Below are positions 40,267-51,570 of a stretch of 64,000 nt of DNA, in pieces. Under the pieces are notes generated by a model. It did not search any database. It was given only the letters and a program-made list of their open reading frames with translations, and was not told the origin of the DNA. A program made the position numbers and the translations under genes. Origin of the DNA: Leishmania mexicana MHOM/GT/2001/U1103 (taxonomy: Eukaryota > Euglenozoa > Kinetoplastea > Trypanosomatida > Trypanosomatidae); contig NC_018335.1 of the NCBI RefSeq assembly GCF_000234665.1, positions 1,226,954 through 1,290,953 of the forward strand, read 5' to 3'. Within the stretch, counting starts at the first letter, position 1, and every line of letters starts with the position of its first letter.

Positions 40267-42599
40267 TGCGCGTGCGAGGCTCTGACCGCTCTTTGCTCAC
40301 GCTCCAGTCCCTCTATCAGAGACGTGAGTGGGGACACCCCTTCCCACCTTTTCCTCTCGCACGACACCCCACTCCTCTCGTGTTGACTTTGGTGCGCTCT
40401 GGCCTCGTCACTTTTCCTTCTTCACTTCTTCTAGAGGATGATTTCAGCTGCGTATTCGGTGGGACGGCGTACCTGTTTCGCTCTGCCTGTGCGCCTCCCT
40501 GCCCCAGCCTTTTCCTTTCTGTGTCTTGTGTGTGTGTCTCTCTCCCTCTCTCGCCAACGACTACAGCAGACGAATGCGACTGGCGTAAGTGGTGCTTACT
40601 TCCCTCTTGTCACCACCCCTTCTCCTCACCTCACGCATGCAGACGGTGCGCCACCACCACAAACGAACTGCTGCTTCTTACTCTTTGCTTATTTCCCCTA
40701 CCAAATCGCTGGCTCTCCTTCTGTATCCATGCTTGGCCTCCTCCTCCTCCTTCCGTTGTCGTTGGCGTGTGCGTGCTTGTTTTTTTTTGGTGCTTTTTCA
40801 TTCGAGCCTGCCCCTCTCTCTCCCCTTGAGTTCATCATCAACTGCGGCCGCCCTCCACTCCCCTCCACTGTGTGTGTGTGTGCAGCTGTGCGTGCGATGT
40901 GCTTACGTGCACGTGTGTGAGCACGCACCTGTTGACCATAAACGTGCTTCTCTCTTTCTCGCAGCCCCTTGCATTGCTAAGCTTGTGCGGGGCGCGCCTT
41001 CAAAGACACGCACATGCCACACGCACACGCCTTTCATGGCTGCATACCCCTCGCCTATAGGGGACAAGGGAGTTGCAGTGCCGCTTGGTTTGTTCGAGGC
41101 AATGCTCACCGCCCCGTTCACTGCCCATCACCGTCCCTGTTGTTGTTGTTCCCTTTTAGCTCTCTTCTGAGTGCCACTCATTGCCACTACTAGCCGCCGT
41201 CAAAAAAGAAGAGGAGAAACTGCTATCACGCTCTATTCCCTCTCTCCCCTCTGTCACCCTTGTCCCGTCCCCTTACGCCACTCCAACCCACGTTCGCCGA
41301 ACAACTCCCCCCATCCCCCCAAAAAACGGCACTTCAGCTGTGTGGTCTCGCAGCTGTTTGTTCTGGTTTTCTTGCTTTCGATCGCCCCCCTCCCTCCCAT
41401 TCCCTCCCCTCTCCCCACTCAAAACTCGACTTTGGATCAATTCGCCGCTCTGACAGTGTGTATCCCACCCCACATCCTCCCCGTCTGTTGCTTACTACTT
41501 TTTTTTCTTCTGGGGGCTCAAAGGGATCACACTTCGCTGGGGCATATGGATTGCTTTGTTTGTGTGTGTGCTACTTCACAGGTGCACCTTGCACTGATGT
41601 GCCCCTGCCCATGACTCCCAGCTTTGTCTGTTCGCGCTCTCTCTGTCGTTTTGTGTTTTCTTACCTTTTCTTTCTCTCCGTTCTCTCTTCGTCTTTGGCT
41701 TCTCGTGACGAGACACATCGAGCGTGCATGTCTTTTAGCCTTCTCTCCCTCATCGTTTCTGCCGATCTTTTTCCTTTGGTACCTCCTCGTGTGTCACCCT
41801 ATCTCTATGTATCCCTCACGTTCTTTGCGACATCGCCCACACTGACATGCATCCACACGCGATCATAAGGACGAGGGCACCCTTCTCTCACGAATCCTCT
41901 TTACCTTCCCATCTCTCATCATTGATATTACGCATGGCGCACTCCAAGTCTCCAGCCCGCCTTCGCCTCGTCCTCTCCTCCTCGGGATGGGATGTATTCA
42001 TTGTGATTCTTCTTCCGCCCTTTTCTCCGCCCCCCCCCCTCCGCCTCCCTCCGCCTCCTCCCCCTGTGTCTGCGCCTATATGTGCCCCGCTCTTCTGTCG
42101 CTGAGGGTGTGTCTTTTTCGATCCGCCTACAAAAAAAAAGGGAGGGGCACTTTTGCTTCCTTTGGTTTGTTGTTTTGTGTTTTCGTTTGTGTGTTTGTGT
42201 GGGGGTGTGTGATATGTGTATGTGTATGTATATACACATTTTCTTTTCGTTGTTTTGATGCTTTTTTTTGTTGTGTATTGCCACATAGTGAAGTGCGTGC
42301 AACGGCGGCGAATGACGATATGCGCGAATTCGTCGCAAACCCGGCAATGCAGAAAGCACACAACAACCACCACCTCCCCTCTTCACACACACACACACAC
42401 AAAAGAAACATACACACCCACGCGTACATGCACCCATACTAATAACACCAGGTAACACCAACAACACCATCTCCTCTCCCCCAAACTCGACAGCAGCGAA
42501 GCACAAAGCAAAAGGAAAAGAAAACAATAAACAAAAAAGACGTCCTCATCTCCCCCTCTATTTTAACTGTACTGTTCCTGCCTTGCCCTTTTTTTTTCG

Positions 42600-43170
42600 T
42601 GTCTCCACACCGCTGCCCTGATGATGCCGGACAATGCGGCGTGGCACCGAGGTCCCATACATCTCATATACTGTGTGAGGAAGCCAAAACAGACCCCACC
42701 CCCTCCTACTATCCCTGCCAGTGCTGAACTGCCTCTGGTAGTGGTGACAGGGTCAAGGCGCCTACGACTTGGGAAAGCCAGAGCGATTTATCGCAACGGA
42801 TGCCAGTGGTCACGTCCTGGAAAGCGCTGTGTCGGAGTGACCCGCCACCGTGAAGACGCTTGTACCATACACACATGACGGGCAAAGTGTCGGCGTGACT
42901 CGAGTGTGTATTTCACCCGATCCTCACATTGCCCACTCATGTGTGGTGCCTGAGCCGCCCTGAGGGGGAAGCACCACGTGGTGACCGGCATGATGGGAAC
43001 TGCTGGGAGGCAACCTGAGAGACGGCGGGTGGTGGGTGGAGTTTGAGGCGGAGGCGTGCTCTCAGATGGCTGGGTCAGTGAATTGCTACAACGTGTCTTT
43101 CACGCTGCTCCGCACCACGCGGATGGGGTCTGTGGGAGGCTGGGTAGAGTGAGCGAGTGCACTTTGGCAG
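42600..43170. mobile_element. Candidate degenerate SIDER-like retroposon remnant
   Basis: An island of ~570 bases with balanced, non-repetitive composition sits abruptly inside T/C-rich DNA. It has no long frame and starts after a T-run (GCCCTGATGATGCCGG). Segments such as GTGGTGACCGGCATGATGGG and GGCTGGGTCAGTGAATTG recall, from memory, the short interspersed degenerate retroposons (SIDERs) that lie in Leishmania 3' UTRs and influence mRNA stability. No A-rich tail or target-site duplication could be delimited and no alignment was possible, so boundaries and identity are tentative. Confidence 0.38.
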
Positions 43171-45629
43171 CATAGGCACGTTGAAGGGAAGGCAAGTCCA
43201 ACTCCGTTACCTTCTCAGATGTTGCTCTGAGCATGTGCGTGTTTTGCGAGTGCATATTTGCCTTTTTTTTCGGTTCCTCACCTCGCCTCGCCTCCTCCTC
43301 TTTCATCTTCACCGCCCACCCTCCCGCTCCACCCTCAGCCGCCACTCCCAATCCGGTCGTTTTCCTTTTTTTTCGATGTCCTTACGTGGAGCAGCTCTCT
43401 CGTTGCCTTTGTATAGCTCGCTTTGCTCCAGTCTATCTTCCTAGATTGCTTTCTCTCTTTCTTCTCCCTGTATCTTCGACAGCTAGAAACCTCGCCAACT
43501 GACGGGCCTACGGAGGCACGGGCGTGCGCGCGTCTCTGAGCGTTTCTCTTCCAGCTTTGTCGTCTTTCGTGAGTGTGGGGTGTGTATTGGTGCGTCTGTT
43601 TCGTTTCGCTGCCTCATCCTACAGCCCACCTCCTCCGTCTTTGCCGTTGTGGGACGTGTGTGCGTATCTCCTGTGCCTGCATCGGGAAGGTGTATGCGTG
43701 CGTGTGCGTGTGTCTGCGAGGCACCGAAACGAGCGATGCGGCTGCATGCATGCTTGTCGTTTGGTTTTGCCTGCTTTTTTTGTAAGTTGTTGTTGCCGTC
43801 TCCCTCTTCCACTCGTCCTTCTGTATTCCTTATTCCCCTTTCTCGATTGGGGGAGGGGGCGGGCATTTTATTGCCGTTCGTCATCTGTCCATCTCGGCGG
43901 TGCTGCGATCCCGCTCTTCCCCTCCCTCGCCCTCACACGCACATGGACACACACGCCTCCTCATCCTCTTTCATTTTTTTCCTGCCATCGTCGACGAAGT
44001 TGTGCTACTCTCGACGGCAGAGACGACGACGGAAACAACGCCTCCTCTCTAGTTTTATATATCTTTGACTGAGGCGACCCTACTTCGCCATCTTCTTTCC
44101 GTAAGAGCCTCTGTGTCTCCCAGTCTCTGCCGGCCGCTGTGTAACCAGTTCTCTTGTCGACGGCTTGTCTTCTTGTCCGAGTCGTTGCGTGTGTGTGTGT
44201 GCGCCTCTTCTCTCGCCTCAGGCAGAGATGGAATCGATGCCCCTTCATGTTCCACTTGTTGTTTCGCCTAAGTTTACTTTTTCTTTCTTTGCCCCTTCGC
44301 TTTTCCTTTGCTCCCCTTCTCCCGCGCTACCACTGTTTACACGAGAGGGTCGTGGAAGAAGGCGGGAGAGGATAAACAAAGTTGGTGGAGACGACCAAAG
44401 AAGAGCGGCTCAAGGGGAGGGGGTGACGAGGAGATGAGGATGAATGCCGGTAAGCCGAACTGCTTCTGTGAGCGACACCTCGGAGCTTCTCCTTTCCGTC
44501 TTTACTCGGGCACCCACACACGCGAACAGACGTACATGAATGACCTCTATTTTTTTCTTTTAATTCTGTAGCCGAATCGAGTACTAACACAAGCACGCCT
44601 GCCCGTCGCACGAGAGGGCGCAGCGGGAGGGGGGCTTCTTGTTGGACTCATCAGGATCATCAAGCTATTCTGTGCGCTTTTTTTTGCTGTGGGATGTGTA
44701 CGTGTCGCTCTCTCTTGCTGTCCTTTCCACCCGTCTTCTCCCCTCACCTCGTCCGCCTCGCTACCGCGCTGTCAGGCTCCATTAATGCATTCCTTGCCTG
44801 CCTTTCTCCCTCTATGTCATCTGCTTCTCTCACCTGTTGTAGCTATTTTCGCTTTCACGTGTGCATGTTTTCTTCTTCGGCGTGTTTGTGATGACGTGTA
44901 TGTGTGTGTAAGAGGACCATCATGCAGCCAAAGCCCAAAGGCCCACCCCTTCCAAACGAAAAATGAAAAAAACAAAACAAAGACAGCCGACTCGATCCTT
45001 CACCACTGCCGTGTCTCTCTTTTCTCCTTAGAATAAGGCGAATAGAGTGAGCTGCATACAGGCCCCCCCCTCACCCCCCACCATCACACACACACATACA
45101 CAACTGAGTAGTCTTCAAATAGAGAGCGAGTGAGCATGACGAGTCTCAGTGGCCGATGTGTCTCTCTATCTCTGACATCCATTTGATATTCTAGCACACC
45201 CGCCTAGATTCTCTCTCCTTCCCTTTCGACTTGACTTGCCCATGTCTGTGTCCGTGTGTGTTTGTGTGCGTGCGTGTGTCTGTGCAGTTCTTCATCTCCG
45301 CTGCTGCTGAGCTACTTGACTGTCTTCTGCCCTTCTCCTTGCTCACCTGTGTATGGTAATGTATGTTCGAGTGCGTCGCTCGGCGTTGGCAACTGCACAT
45401 AACTGCGTGATGTTTTTCTTTTTTTTTGTGTGGGCACGTCTTCGTCCTTTTGTCACCTCCTTCCCCTTTTTTTTCGTTATTTCTCTTTTACGCCGTTTCA
45501 GTTCCCTCTCCTCTCTCACGCCGATGTGCTGCGGAGGATGCTCACAGCACTTTGCTTCCGTGTGTGCCCTTCAGCGTACTTTTTTTTTCCCTCCCTCCCT
45601 TTTCATTCCTGTATCTCTATATTTATCTA

Positions 45630-45667
45630 CATATATATATATATATATTGATATATATTGATATATC
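45630..45667. repeat. AT-rich (AT)n tract with TTGATATAT repeats
   Basis: About nine AT units are followed by two ATATATATTG-type units. This is markedly AT-rich for the genome and lies in the second large gene-free stretch. Confidence 0.85.
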
Positions 45668-47540
45668 TATGCCCCTGTCGGATTGACTTCTCTATTGTTA
45701 TTTTTATTTATATATTTCTCTCACTCATATCTTTCCCCATTTACTTCCGACTTTCTTTTGGCTCGCGTTCCCCCGGACTTTTTTCTTGCTGCCTCTCTCA
45801 ACGCCTTTGCGTGTGTCTATCTCTCTGTCGAGTACACATGCCTCTGTGTATGCGTGTATGTCTGCGCGCGAGTCGACGAGTATGTGCGCGTGGTCGCATC
45901 TCGTCCTTCGCCGATGACACACTCTCTCTTTTCTGTTTATATATTTCGGCCCGCCACTCTGAAGAATGAAGAGGGTGAGTTCGAGAACGCAGGAAAAGAG
46001 GCGCACATCACCAAACAGGTGAGCGCGCGCCACCAAACGCTCCTGCACACATGTGTGGTACTCGTTCAAGTCGATACTTTGCGAGTCTCTTTTCTAGCGC
46101 CTCATCCTTCTCTCTCGGATGGTCGAGGTCAGCGAGTGTGAGGTAGGGTGCACGTACGTATTGCCTCTATCTTACCCTTTGCTTACTTTACGCTTGTGTG
46201 CTCTACTCAAACAGGACCTTCCCCATGCTTTTTTTTTGCTAGTTGATGTGCGCACGTACATCCCTCCCCCGCCTCTCTCTCTCGATCTGCGTGCGTGTGC
46301 GCCGGCTTGTCGTTGGGTGTTTTGACTATCTTGTGTCTCTGTTCTCCTTCCTTCTTGCCCACTTCACGCGTTGGCCCTTTTCGCATCTTTTGTTTTCTTG
46401 CTTCTTCCCTCTTCCACTCTCACGCTTTTTTTTCGGTGGTTTCTCCCCCCCCTCCTCCTCCTCCTCCTTGATACGGTTTACACGTTGTCAGCTGCACACG
46501 TCTATTCCTTTGTGATGTTGTTGTGCCTTCCTTCGTTCTTTTTTTTTTCGGTTCGTCCGTGATTTGCTTGCTTCTTCTCCTCGTGCCCTTTTCCCCCCTT
46601 GCCTCGTGTTGAGTCCCTCGTCGTCATCTCTCTGTGCTCCTCTCACTGAGTCTCTCACGTTGATGGCGCGCTCGCAAAAATGTTTTTGTTTTTGTTTCCC
46701 TTTTTTTGGGGGTTTTCTTTTGTTGTGGAGGGCGCGGACTGAACTGGTGCGGCGCAGCTCCCCTCTTTTGCATTTCTTGTGTTATATATGGTCGAGGTCT
46801 TAAGTTGCCCGCCTAAGTACCGTTAGTGTTATCTCGCTTCAGCAGGTCTATGAAGGTGTCAAGATGGAAGAAAAACTGCAAAGCACAAGAAGAAAATACT
46901 CGCCACATGGTCGGCACATACGTCCCCGACTGATCGAAGTTATTTGATGGAGAGAGAGGGGGGTTTGCGCAACAGCGACGCGGGAGAATGAAGTGCTTCG
47001 GAGCACCCGCAGCTGCGCTGGTGTGAGGCTGGGGTCGGGAGGGAGAGGGAGGGGGGCGGTTACAGCAACGCTGCAGCCGCGCGGCGCAGTTTTCTGCATC
47101 GCGTCCTCACAAAAACGAAGCAAAAAGGGAATGGGCTTCGGGATCGAAGAAGAGGGCTGTGCGCCGTGATCGCTGCTGGGCAGTCCCTCTGCTGGGTCTG
47201 CAGCTCTTCCGTCCCTATCCACCCCCATACCTCTCTCTTTCTCCATCGTGGCAGCCGCGGAGGCAAAACCTCCTCCCAAAACGTTACGGCTCGGCGCACG
47301 CGTAATGGCAACGCATCAGTGCAGCCTAGCCCCCCCCCCCGCACGAATCGACCGCGCACCTCTCTGATTATCGTGGCCAGGTGCTCTAGCGCGTTGATGT
47401 TGTGCCCCTCTCTCTGCCTTTCTCCCACTGTTTCCGGTGCCTCTTTCTTCCCCGGGCTCTAAATCTTCCCGTACGGACAACGACATCTGCATCGCTTGCT
47501 TTTTTTTCGTTTCGGGCCACAGCTGCGATCTCGGCCACTG

Positions 47541-47576
47541 TCTTCCCTTCCTCGTCTCGCCCTCATTCCTTTGCAG
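47541..47576 (+). promoter_or_regulatory. Predicted trans-splice acceptor for the dynein-2 light chain
   Basis: The tract TCTTCCCTTCCTCGTCTCGC, continuing CCTCATTCC, ends in TTTGCAG with the AG at 47575-47576, giving a 5' UTR of about 252 bases. A T8-CG tract ending in CCACAG with AG at 47521-47522 is an alternative upstream site. Confidence 0.5.
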
Positions 47577-47828
47577 ATTGAACTACTACTTTCTCGGCTC
47601 ACTCACCGTCCCCGTGACTACGAACAGAGGAATAGCGGAGGCACACACACACATACACACACGCGCGCGCATCAAGAGTGGTGTGTCGACAATTTTTCCC
47701 GCTTGCTCTCCCTCAGGCGCATACGCCCTCTCTCTATTCCTCATTCGTGCCGGGCGTTCACTGTGTTGTATGTTGTGAAGCCAGCACGGCAGCTCTCACC
47801 ACAGCAGGAGTTGGGAAGCGAAGGTGAG

Positions 47829-49106
47829 ATGCCCGCCTCACCGGTGGATAGGAAGCCGGAGGCCTCGAGAAACGGTGGGCAGAAGGATGCCGCTGAGCAT
47901 CCGCAGTCGCCGCGCAGGCCGTCAAAGACGTCGTCTGAAGAAGGCGCCGAGTCGCCCCAGCGGCAGTCGCAGGAACTCTCTGAAACCCCGACCATTGCCG
48001 CCATTGGCACCAATGCGAACATTATCATCGATCCCACAAAGGATCTCTGGCAGAACATCACGCGAAATGTCAAGGACGCTAGCGTCGAGCAGACGGAGAC
48101 GAGCCTGGTCGTGGTCGGAGCCTCTGGGAGCGGCAAGACGACTCTTCTCCACCGCATCTATACCTCTTTTCAGAGCAACTCGAGTGGATCTGGCCCTAAG
48201 AGGGTAAAGGCGACGACGGCGCTGGACTACAGCTTCGCCCGCCGATCGGAGCGCAACGTGGCGCCCGTGGCACACTTCTGGGAGATCGCGCAAGGGACGC
48301 AGTTCTCGCAGTTGCTGGACATTGTGGTGACGCCGGAGAACGTGCACGCCGTGGTGGCGGCGGTGGTGGTGGACGCGAGTGAAGAGGGACTGCCGGTGGC
48401 GTGGGAGACAGCCACGTACTGGTTGCGCCGGCTCGACCAGCGCGTCAGCGATATTTCTCAGCGCATGAAGGCGAAGGGGTCGACCACGCCAGCGAAAATC
48501 CTGACCCGCGCGCAGAAGGCTATCGGACTCGACCATCCAGACCTGAAGCGCATGCGACTCAGTGGGGTGCCGACGGTGCTCGTCATCAACAAGATCGACG
48601 CATTCCGTGGCCACACGCAGCAGCTGAAATTCCTGTGCCGTAGCATGCGCTACCTCGCCCACCTGTACGGCGCCCACGTCGTCTTCACCAGCGAGCAAGA
48701 GAGCGTGCGATGGCGCGCGCTGATGAACTTCACGCTCTTTCAAGCCCCGTTCGACCCCAAGTACTTGCAGACAGATCCGGAGCGGAGTGCTGTGCTGCTG
48801 ACGGTTGACCGCGACAGTTTCTTGGACATTGGCGACCCTAATGTGAGTCGGCTTGGCGGCGGCGCCAGCACCGGCGACGCGGAACTGGATCGCTGGAAGG
48901 CGCCCTTTGACGAGGCGTTTCCGCCAAAGAAGCTGAACGAGGAGGACAGGGTAATGGACGATCCTTTCATTCGCCGCCTGTACGACACCGCGGAGGGCGG
49001 CTTCGGCGATCCAGTGATCGACGCCCTGCGCAAGCAGAAGGATGAGGAGCTGGAGCAGTACCGCAAGAAGAGCACCAACACCGCCAACGCCAGCAAGGCC
49101 AAGTGA
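47829..49106 (+). CDS. DYNC2LI1: Cytoplasmic dynein-2 light intermediate chain
   Basis: Encodes 425 residues from the ATG at 47829. A disordered N-terminus (~1-65) is followed by a Ras-like domain with P-loop GASGSGKT at 97-104, the segment ALDYSFARR (equivalent to the EYTFGRR-type segment of the family), VAHFWEIA in place of the switch II region, and NKID at 254-257. The C-terminal part ends in an acidic/basic helix (ALRKQKDEELEQYRKKS). These features identify the light intermediate chain of dynein-2 (also called D1bLIC, XBX-1 or LIC3), which stabilises the heavy chain of the retrograde IFT motor returning trains from the flagellar tip. The dynein-1 light intermediate chain is the main alternative, but the short C-terminus favours the dynein-2 form. 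The frame is open to 47496, but the extension contains the likely splice site. Confidence 0.88.
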   Translation: MPASPVDRKPEASRNGGQKDAAEHPQSPRRPSKTSSEEGAESPQRQSQELSETPTIAAIGTNANIIIDPTKDLWQNITRNVKDASVEQTETSLVVVGASGSGKTTLLHRIYTSFQSNSSGSGPKRVKATTALDYSFARRSERNVAPVAHFWEIAQGTQFSQLLDIVVTPENVHAVVAAVVVDASEEGLPVAWETATYWLRRLDQRVSDISQRMKAKGSTTPAKILTRAQKAIGLDHPDLKRMRLSGVPTVLVINKIDAFRGHTQQLKFLCRSMRYLAHLYGAHVVFTSEQESVRWRALMNFTLFQAPFDPKYLQTDPERSAVLLTVDRDSFLDIGDPNVSRLGGGASTGDAELDRWKAPFDEAFPPKKLNEEDRVMDDPFIRRLYDTAEGGFGDPVIDALRKQKDEELEQYRKKSTNTANASKAK

Positions 49107-51570
49107 GGCGCTGTGGCGAAGGGTTACAAAAGACAGAAGGCCGTGTATGGCGCTTGTATGCGGTACTGCTGCTGAGTTTCTATTCTTCTCCCCCAAAACG
49201 AAGAGCAGACAAAGGTGCGGCTGTGTGGAGTTGGTGCCACTGCTGGTGCATCCGCTGCCGCGCAGCACGATGCAGACTGTTTGCGGGTATGCGTCTGCAG
49301 GGCGTTGGTTTTTTTTTGTATGCCATGCTTAGACGATTCGGTGTGCGTGTGTATGTGCACACGCGTCTGTCGATGTAGAGGAAGCGGCACCCTCTCGATT
49401 GCTCTGTGCGCGTTGGGAAGACACTATCTCTGGCGTGGCGGTTGTGGCGTGGGAAGGAGAACGCATGGCAGCTTTGACACCACTGCGGTGGGACCTGCCA
49501 GCTGTGTTTCGCGCGGTGCATGTGTGCTTGTATGTGTGCATGTGTGTGCACGTCGGTCTTTCTCCGCTTTTCTCTAGATTTTCCTGCATGCTCGCTTTCT
49601 CCATCTCCTCCGCCACACCGACCATCTCTTGCCAGCACCCTGCACCTCTTGCCTCCGTCTTCAGCCTCCAATGGAGAGCAGGAGTACACGGCTATGGGAG
49701 AGTGGGCGGGGCAGGGAAAGGGTTATCGTGTCTCTTCTCGAGGCCCACCTGACGCGACGAAACACCCACAGCAACAACGGGACTGACGAAACAGACACAG
49801 CCTACTGAACAGCAAGCCGTGTGGGTTGCATGCAACTTCCGCACGGAACAGCATTTTCTTGCCGCTCCACTCTCTCGCAGTGTGCCGCCAGCCGCTGCCG
49901 CCTCTGCCTTTCTTTGCTCCCTCTCTTCGCTACAACGTATTGCTTGCACCTTCGCCGCTGTCGTGGGAGGGCTTGTGTGGGTTGACACGCGAAGGGCGAG
50001 GGAGCCGGCCGAAGTGCCCGCAAGGCGTGCGAGCGTCTGCGCGTGAAGTCGAAGGAGTGAGCCTCTCCTCTGCGCTCTCTCTTTCGTGGCACCGACCTCT
50101 TGGCAGCAAGGAGGGCTAACGGATCCACGAGTTGCGAGGCCGTCGATACGCCCTTTCTGACGGCAGCACTCGTCTTTACAACCACGCGATCCTCCCTCTG
50201 ACATATGTGCCGCTCGATTTTCGAGTGCGGCCACCCTCACCACTCGTGCGCTGCTCTTGTTCTCCCATCTTTTCTCTTGCTCTGACCTCTTTCTTGCTCC
50301 TCTCCACCTCCCCTTCGCACATACACGCGCACGTGCACATCCGACATCAAAACGCGAACAAGAAAAGTATCACCTGCGGGAAAAGAGAAGCGTTGTACTC
50401 ACACGCTGGCTATCTCTCCACCTCCTGGTCTCGCAGTCCTCTCAACACTCGCAGCCACACGTGCACCTCACCTAAGGGGCGAACGTCTTCTGCACGTTGG
50501 CGTGTCGTGTGTATGCGCGTGCGGCCGCTGCACTCCTTATGTTTTTGAATCTTCAGCAGCGCACCCTCTCCTCTCTCCTCTCCCCTCTCTCATTCGCTCA
50601 CGCATTCGCCGTCGCGGTTTGCGCTCTCCGCGTCGTTGTGGAGCTCTCCATTGTGTTCTGTCCAAGCTGTGTGCGAGCACGTTGCGCAGTGACGCCAACC
50701 GTGAGCAGTCCAAAAGCAAGAGAAACGGTTTGCTGTTGCCAAGGTCGGCGGCCGTTCTAGGCTGATTGGCGATCTTGCAGCTTAGTTGACCGCCCCACCT
50801 CTCCCCTCCTCTTCTTCTCCCCGTGATGTTGTGTGCCGGCCAGGCGCTACGCCGGCAGGGACACGAACACACAAGAAGCCATTTTTTCTTTCAGTCGCCT
50901 TTTGCCTCTTTTTTCCCATCGTCTCTGCCGTCTCTCCCCTCGTCTTCTCCCACGTGGACGTGTCCACTGCTCGTCCGCCTGTCGCTCCTTCCGCGAGCGC
51001 TCCCTCCTCTCCTCCGCCGAGTTCGCTTTCGTGCCGGTCTTTCTGCGCGTACGCGTGCACGCGTGCCATGCGCCCGTCGGAAGCGTTTCTCCCTCTTCTT
51101 GCGTCCTTTGCTCACGTTCTTCTTGTTGGTTGTGTGTCTTTGCCTTCTTGAACGCGTTGAAAAGTCAGCCATCGAGCGACCGACACGTGGACCCCCATCC
51201 CTAACGCACGCTCGACAGTTGGCGTCACGCCCCTCCGCTTTCCCTCGCTTCTCCATCGAGTGCACTGCGGGCTAACAAAACTGAACAGCACCGCGTCCTT
51301 TTTCCGCCCTCCCTTTGCGCTGGTCTGTGTTCATAATCTCAGGCATCTGGGAAGTCGATACGCCTACACGCATACATATGGTGGGGTGCCAGCGACGCGA
51401 ACCGAGCGCAAAATACACGTGTCTCTCGTTGCTGGCGCGGCTGCTCACTTTTACTCTCCCAGTCTCCCAATTACCTCTATCTTGCCATGTCGTGAAGACA
51501 GGTTGGCTGAGCTTCCTTGGGGGGGGGAGGGTGCATGCACGACGGAGTTGGTATGCGTAGATGCGGCGTT
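49107..51570. other. Non-coding spacer downstream of the dynein-2 light chain
   Basis: About 2.5 kb without a supported intact gene. Composition is mixed from 49107 to ~50050, then C/T-rich. The part just before 51571 may include the leader of the frameshifted relic that follows. Confidence 0.5.

Larger units (their letters stand above)
38401..47828. other. 9.4 kb gene-free stretch upstream of the dynein-2 light chain
   Basis: No gene could be supported on either strand. Most is T/C-rich with many T7-T13 runs and occasional TG/CA/TA microsatellites. Islands of more balanced composition occur at ~39840-40030, ~40940-41130, ~42600-43170 and ~46800-47200. The third resembles a retroposon remnant and is listed separately. 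A 100-base run of N lies at 40167-40266. Long open frames give only F/S/C/L-rich or R/H/T-rich low-complexity peptides. It presumably contains the 3' UTR of the 626-residue orphan and the leader of the next gene, with the rest unexplained. Confidence 0.55.

Noticed and set aside
39600..40829. 409-codon plus-strand ORF running through the N gap
   Set aside because: It is open only because the gap is read as unknown residues; the flanking peptide is F/S/C/L-rich translated T/C tract.
42618..43020. C/D snoRNA-like boxes (TGATGATG with CTGA, and ATGATGG with CTGA)
   Set aside because: Box spacing is about 105 bases in one case and about 30 in the other, no terminal stem is evident, and such short motifs are common by chance; a retroposon-like origin explains the island better.
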